Positions 7,897-10,720 of a DNA stretch of 10,720 nucleotides are shown one piece after another. Both the position numbers and the translations under genes were made by a program. Each line of letters starts with the position of its first letter. Position 1 is the first letter of the stretch. The notes under the pieces were generated by a model. It was not told the DNA's origin and searched no databases. It saw only the letters and a list, made by a program, of their open reading frames with translations. This DNA comes from Kiritimatiellia bacterium (lineage in GTDB: Bacteria; Verrucomicrobiota; Kiritimatiellia; RFP12; UBA1067), in contig CAAFYT010000055.1 in NCBI GenBank assembly GCA_900767325.1, positions 1 to 10,720 on the forward strand, written 5' to 3'.

Positions 7897-8614
7897 AGCC
7901 GAGCACGTGTTGCATCGTGTAGAGACCGCAGGCACGTCCCTTTGCCCATGAGAGGGCCTTCAGTGCGCCGGCGGCGAAGGCGGCGCGATCCTGTGCGCGG
8001 TGGGTGAGTTCAAGGCGTTCAAGCTCCCCGGCGAACATCACGGTGTGGTCGCCGACGACCGATCCGCCGCGCAGCGCGTGCACGGCGATTTCGCCCACGG
8101 GTCTTTCGCCGACGTCTCCCCGACGGCCGTAGATGAACTCGTCCGTACGCGCGCGACCCTCTGCGGCGCTTTTCGCCAGCATAAGGGCGGTGCCGGAGGG
8201 AGCGTCCTTCTTGTGGCGGTGGTGCAGTTCGGTAATTTCGATGTCGTAGTCCTCGCCGAGTGTGTGCGCGGCCTTGCGTACGAGTTCAAGCAACAGGTTC
8301 ACGCCAAGCGAGTAGTTTCCGCTCTGGACGACGGGGATCTTCGTTGCGGCGGCATCCACGGCCTTTTGTTCGTCGGGCGTGAGGCCTGTTGTGCCGATGA
8401 CGTAGGCGATGCCCTGTTCGGCGGCCTTTGTGATTGCTGCAGGCACGGCGGTATGGTGGGAGAAGTCGATCACGCCCTCGACCTCGCTTGACCAGTCGCG
8501 GTCGTAACCGTCGATCACATCCACTTTCGAGACGACCATAAGATCGCTCCCTTCGGCGAGTTCGCACAACTTGCGACCCATGCGCCCGCCCGCACCCAAT
8601 ATAGCAATCTTCAT
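7889..8614 (-). CDS. dapB: 4-hydroxy-tetrahydrodipicolinate reductase
   Basis: NAD(P)H-dependent reductase of the diaminopimelate/lysine pathway, which supplies peptidoglycan cross-links. The 241-residue product begins with the Rossmann motif AILGAGGRMGR (4-14). It continues with IDFSHHTA (49-56), the nucleotide-binding IGTTGL (73-78) and SGNYSLGVNLL (98-108). The active-site segment ELHHRHKKDAPSGTA (129-143) has H131 and K135 matching H159 and K163 of the E. coli enzyme, and the C-terminus GLYTMQHVLGF is typical. It is shorter than the E. coli protein (about 273), as is common in bacteria with a reduced N-terminal half. No other lysine gene is nearby. It lies 10 bases after the GT8 stop and has its own extended -10 box 9 bases before the ATG. 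It has no Shine-Dalgarno site, so its mRNA is probably leaderless or nearly so. The TAA stop overlaps the miaB end. Confidence 0.97.
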   Translation of the reverse strand: MKIAILGAGGRMGRKLCELAEGSDLMVVSKVDVIDGYDRDWSSEVEGVIDFSHHTAVPAAITKAAEQGIAYVIGTTGLTPDEQKAVDAAATKIPVVQSGNYSLGVNLLLELVRKAAHTLGEDYDIEITELHHRHKKDAPSGTALMLAKSAAEGRARTDEFIYGRRGDVGERPVGEIAVHALRGGSVVGDHTVMFAGELERLELTHRAQDRAAFAAGALKALSWAKGRACGLYTMQHVLGFR

Positions 8615-8623
8615 AATGTCTAT

Positions 8624-8632
8624 ATTATACCA
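8624..8632 (-). promoter_or_regulatory. Extended -10 promoter of dapB
   Basis: Read on the minus strand, TGGTATAAT is a perfect extended -10 (TGn-TATAAT). Nine bases separate it from the dapB ATG, so a start 7 bases downstream would leave about 3 untranslated bases. No TTGACA-like -35 lies 17 bases upstream, which fits an extended -10 promoter. The element is written into the last codons and TAA stop (ATT-ATG-GTA-TAA) of the GT8 gene. The call rests on consensus and on two similar elements in this window. Confidence 0.72.
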
Positions 8633-9632
8633 TAATTCGTGCGCGCGATGTCGCGGCGCGGAGACGGGCGAGCTGGCGGCGCGCGTAGACCTTCAGCACG
8701 CGGTGGTAGGCATCGAAGAGAACGCCTTCGAGCGTTTTGAGCGGCGTCTCGCCGGGCAGGGCGGAGCCGATGAGCCCGAGTTTCGCGAGGGCGGCGCGAT
8801 ATTCGCCCCGCTCGGGGCGATGCGTGTAGTTCCACGGTTTGAAGCGCCCCATGAAGTGGACGATGCACGGATCGAGCACGGCTTCGAGCACATCCTCGGG
8901 GCGGTGCGAGATCCAGCGATCGGCGAAGAGATTGCGCCGGGGGATCTGCTCGAGCCAGGTGTCGGAGTAGTTCCACTTCACGGGTAGGCGAAGTGTACGC
9001 GTTCCCAGCGTGACGTTCTGCAGATCCTGGTCGACGCCGAAGAACGTGGCGCGGTTCGCGGCATAGATGGCGGGAATCTTCTCCGCGATGCCTTCGCGCC
9101 GATAGGCGTCGGCATCGACCACCATCGTGCCGTTGTTGAAGTAGTCGCCGGCGTCCTTCGGCCAACCGCACTTTTCCAGCACCTGGCGCGTTTCGTGCGG
9201 ACATTCATCGACGGCGGCGGCGAGATAGCCGCCCGATGCGAGATCGAGGTCGAAGAGCTCTCCGAGGTCGCGACGGATGAGCATATCCACATCGAGGTAG
9301 ACGACGGTGCCGGAGATGTCGGGTACGAGTTCGGTGAAAAGCGGAAACGCCCAGACCATTGGTGGCCACTGACTCTCGGAGCTGAGCTCGTCGGCGTGGC
9401 GTGCGAAGACAGGGGAAAAGTCGTGGAAGCGCGCCTCGGCGAAGGGATAGCGCGCGACGAGCGCCTTGATGCGCTCCCGGCAGCCCTGCGCGTCGAAGTT
9501 CCTTTCGTGGGCGATGTGGACGACGATCGGTTTTTCGGGATCGTTGTGTGACAAGAGCGAGTCGATTACCACCAGAAGCGGCACGATGAATCGGGCGTCG
9601 CAGTTGAAGAAGACCTGCCGTCTGTTTCTCAT
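8625..9632 (-). CDS. Glycosyltransferase family 8 (LgtC/WaaJ-like)
   Basis: Retaining, metal-dependent glycosyltransferase of 335 residues, probably adding glucose or galactose to a cell-surface glycan such as lipopolysaccharide core. Features in order: NCDARFIVPLLVVIDSLL (10-27), the DxD metal motif YLDVDMLIRRDL (112-123, D114 and D116), AAAVDE, YFNNGTMVVD (164-173), DQDLQNV (201-207), LPVKWNYS (216-223) and IVHFMGRFKPW (257-267, with H259 as likely third metal ligand). I take the ATG at 9630-9632 because the protein then begins just before its conserved core and sits 6 bases from a promoter box. An in-frame ATG at 9678-9680 would add 16 unconvincing residues and put that box inside the gene. 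There is no signal peptide or transmembrane segment; the C-terminal part is basic (YARRQLARLRAATSRARIMV) and may touch the membrane. Donor and acceptor are unknown. It is divergent from gyrB. Confidence 0.92.
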   Translation of the reverse strand: MRNRRQVFFNCDARFIVPLLVVIDSLLSHNDPEKPIVVHIAHERNFDAQGCRERIKALVARYPFAEARFHDFSPVFARHADELSSESQWPPMVWAFPLFTELVPDISGTVVYLDVDMLIRRDLGELFDLDLASGGYLAAAVDECPHETRQVLEKCGWPKDAGDYFNNGTMVVDADAYRREGIAEKIPAIYAANRATFFGVDQDLQNVTLGTRTLRLPVKWNYSDTWLEQIPRRNLFADRWISHRPEDVLEAVLDPCIVHFMGRFKPWNYTHRPERGEYRAALAKLGLIGSALPGETPLKTLEGVLFDAYHRVLKVYARRQLARLRAATSRARIMV

Positions 9633-9638
9633 ATGCGA

Positions 9639-9647
9639 ATTATAGCA
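9639..9647 (-). promoter_or_regulatory. Extended -10 promoter of the GT8 gene
   Basis: On the minus strand, TGCTATAAT matches the extended -10 consensus, and only 6 bases (TCGCAT) separate it from the chosen ATG. A start 7 bases below the box falls on the A of that ATG, so the mRNA should be truly leaderless. There is no Shine-Dalgarno site and no TTGACA-like -35. The box also decides the choice of start codon for the gene. Confidence 0.72.
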
Positions 9648-9722
9648 TAATTTGTGCGAAAACGGGGCGGCGGAAAACATTGTCGGCAGGTTATTTCAAG
9701 ATAGCCATCGCGCAGACGAATA

Positions 9723-9731
9723 TGGTATAAT
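9723..9731 (+). promoter_or_regulatory. Extended -10 promoter of gyrB
   Basis: TGGTATAAT is a perfect extended -10, followed by nine bases (ACACACACT) and the gyrB ATG. The predicted start near the A at 9738 leaves about 3 untranslated bases. No -35 hexamer is seen at 17 bases upstream (AGCCAT there) and no ribosome site lies before the ATG. The surrounding bases closely resemble the dapB promoter. Confidence 0.75.
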
Positions 9732-9740
9732 ACACACACT

Positions 9741-10720
9741 ATGTCAGTGCAGCAAACAAGTGGTTACAACGCCGAGAACATTCAGGTTCTTGAAGGCATG
9801 GAGGCGGTGCGAAAGCGCCCCGCCATGTACATCGGCGATACAGGCGAACGCGGCTACCACCACCTTGTCTACGAGGTTGTGGACAATTCAATTGACGAGG
9901 CCCTCGCCGGATACTGTTCGATGATTGACGTCGTGATCAATTCCGATGGGTCGTTGACGGTGCGGGACGACGGGCGCGGCATTCCCGTTGACATGCACCC
10001 GACGCAGCATCGTCCCGCAATCGAGGTCGTGCTGACCGTTCTCCACGCCGGCGGCAAGTTCGACGGATCCAACTACAAGGTTTCGGGCGGGCTTCACGGC
10101 GTTGGCGTGAGTTGCGTGAACGCATTGTCGGACTGGATGAAGGTCGAGGTTCGGCGCGGCGGCAAGGTGCATCGCATCGAGTTCAGCCGCGGGCGCGTCA
10201 CGAAGCCCCTTGAGGTCGTTGGCGCCTGCGGCGACGAGACGGGAACGACGGTGACGTTCTTCCCCGACCACACGGTTTTCTCTTGTCGGGCGTTCAAGTG
10301 GGAGATTCTTTGCAATCGTCTGAGGGAGCTGGCGTTCCTCAATCGGGGGGTGACGATTCATTTCCGCGACGAGGAGGGTGATCAGCATCATGAGGAGACG
10401 TTCCATTACGAGGGCGGCATCGACCAGTTCGTCTCGTGGCTGAACCTCAACAAGAAGCCGCTTTCGCCCATCATTCACTTCGAGGGCGAGAAGGATGGCC
10501 TTACGGGCGTCGTGCAGGCCGAGGTTTCGATGCAGTACACCGACAGCTACTCCACATTGGAGCAGACCTACTGCAACAACATCCATACATTCGAGGGCGG
10601 AACGCATCTCAGCGGCTTTCGCGCGGCGCTGACGCGAACGCTCAACAAGTACGGGACCGACAACAAGCTCATCAAGGAAAAGGATTCCCTCACGGGCGAC
10701 GATATGCGCGAGGGGCTGAC
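9741..10720 (+). CDS. gyrB: DNA gyrase subunit B, N-terminal part (3' end beyond window)
   Basis: ATPase subunit of DNA gyrase, which introduces negative supercoils. About 326 codons are present and the frame is open to the window end. The GHKL ATPase domain shows NIQVLEGMEAVRKRPAMYIG (13-32), EVVDNSIDEALAGY (45-58; E45 as general base and N49 for Mg, matching E42 and N46 of E. coli) and DDGRGIPVDMHP (from D76, adenine contact). It also shows the LHAGGKFDGSNYKVSGGLHG lid, then GVGVSCVNAL. The transducer domain begins around 225; the QTK-type loop and the TOPRIM domain lie outside. GyrB is preferred over ParE from overall likeness and from EGGTHLSGFRAALTRTLN, but the distinguishing C-terminal parts cannot be seen. 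The ATG at 9741 is fixed by the promoter box just before it. RPAMYIGDTGERG is a form I associate with Verrucomicrobia-like bacteria. Confidence 0.95.
   Translation, partial: MSVQQTSGYNAENIQVLEGMEAVRKRPAMYIGDTGERGYHHLVYEVVDNSIDEALAGYCSMIDVVINSDGSLTVRDDGRGIPVDMHPTQHRPAIEVVLTVLHAGGKFDGSNYKVSGGLHGVGVSCVNALSDWMKVEVRRGGKVHRIEFSRGRVTKPLEVVGACGDETGTTVTFFPDHTVFSCRAFKWEILCNRLRELAFLNRGVTIHFRDEEGDQHHEETFHYEGGIDQFVSWLNLNKKPLSPIIHFEGEKDGLTGVVQAEVSMQYTDSYSTLEQTYCNNIHTFEGGTHLSGFRAALTRTLNKYGTDNKLIKEKDSLTGDDMREGL

Larger units (their letters stand above)
9633..9740. promoter_or_regulatory. Divergent intergenic region between the GT8 gene and gyrB
   Basis: This 108-base gap is the only sizeable non-coding stretch in the window. 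It holds one extended -10 box at each edge, facing outward, and is locally AT-rich at both ends. Between the boxes (about 9650-9720) I see no inverted repeat strong enough for a terminator, no riboswitch-like structure and no RNA gene. It could host operator sites, but none is recognisable. Confidence 0.6.

Noticed and set aside
6598..7935. 445-codon minus-strand open frame opposite miaB
   Set aside because: It mirrors the miaB codons, lacks any family motif and also runs into dapB on the same strand.
9633..9680. Earlier start for the GT8 gene at 9680
   Set aside because: The added 16 residues (MFSAAPFSHKLCYNSH) have no conserved character, and they would put the extended -10 box inside the coding region.
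9650..9720. Possible terminator, small RNA or riboswitch in the GT8-gyrB gap
   Set aside because: There is no stable inverted repeat with a T-tract and no recognisable conserved RNA pattern; the gap is too short once the two promoters are placed.
9722..9730. Two-codon ORF ATG-GTA-TAA inside the gyrB promoter box (also at dapB, and ATG-CTA-TAA at the GT8 gene)
   Set aside because: It is a by-product of the TATGSTATAAT sequence and lies upstream of the predicted transcription start, so it should not be translated from these transcripts.
9888..10607. 239-codon minus-strand open frame opposite gyrB
   Set aside because: It lies wholly within the conserved GyrB ATPase coding region, and no motif supports it.

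Overview
This window holds ten protein-coding genes on GC-rich bacterial DNA, with almost no space between them. Seven are on the + strand in one overlapping run (about 1-7896), two are on the - strand (7889-9632), and the start of gyrB is on the + strand (9741 to the window end). I see no rRNA, tRNA, CRISPR array or insertion sequence. The GyrB N-terminus (RKRPAMYIGDTGERG), the cluster-poor TrmA/RumA-type enzyme and the GH97 enzyme suggest a Gram-negative of the Planctomycetes-Verrucomicrobia-Chlamydiae group, perhaps Kiritimatiellota, Lentisphaerota or Verrucomicrobiota. That placement is inference and only moderately secure.

The + strand run is: an unrecognised protein cut by the window start; a DppB/OppB/YejB-type ABC permease without its usual partners; endonuclease IV (nfo); pantoate-beta-alanine ligase (panC); a GH97 glycoside hydrolase without a signal peptide; a TrmA/RumA-family uracil-5 RNA methyltransferase; and the tRNA methylthiotransferase MiaB. 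Every junction is an overlap of 4, 7 or 14 bases, so the set is probably one translationally coupled operon. Its functions are mixed: transport, DNA repair, CoA biosynthesis, sugar hydrolysis and RNA modification. It meets dapB head-on, with an 8-base overlap of the two stop ends.

The - strand pair is a GT8 glycosyltransferase followed 10 bases later by dapB. GyrB is divergent from the glycosyltransferase across a 108-base gap.

The most interesting signal is regulatory. All three genes that open a transcription unit here (dapB, the GT8 gene, gyrB) carry an extended -10 box of the form TATGSTATAAT, ending only 6-9 bases before the ATG. None has a Shine-Dalgarno sequence or a clear -35 box. 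The predicted transcripts would be leaderless or have about 3 untranslated bases. The dapB copy lies inside the last codons and stop codon of the glycosyltransferase gene. Several genes inside the run instead have GAGG- or AAGGA-like ribosome sites, so two modes of translation start seem to coexist.
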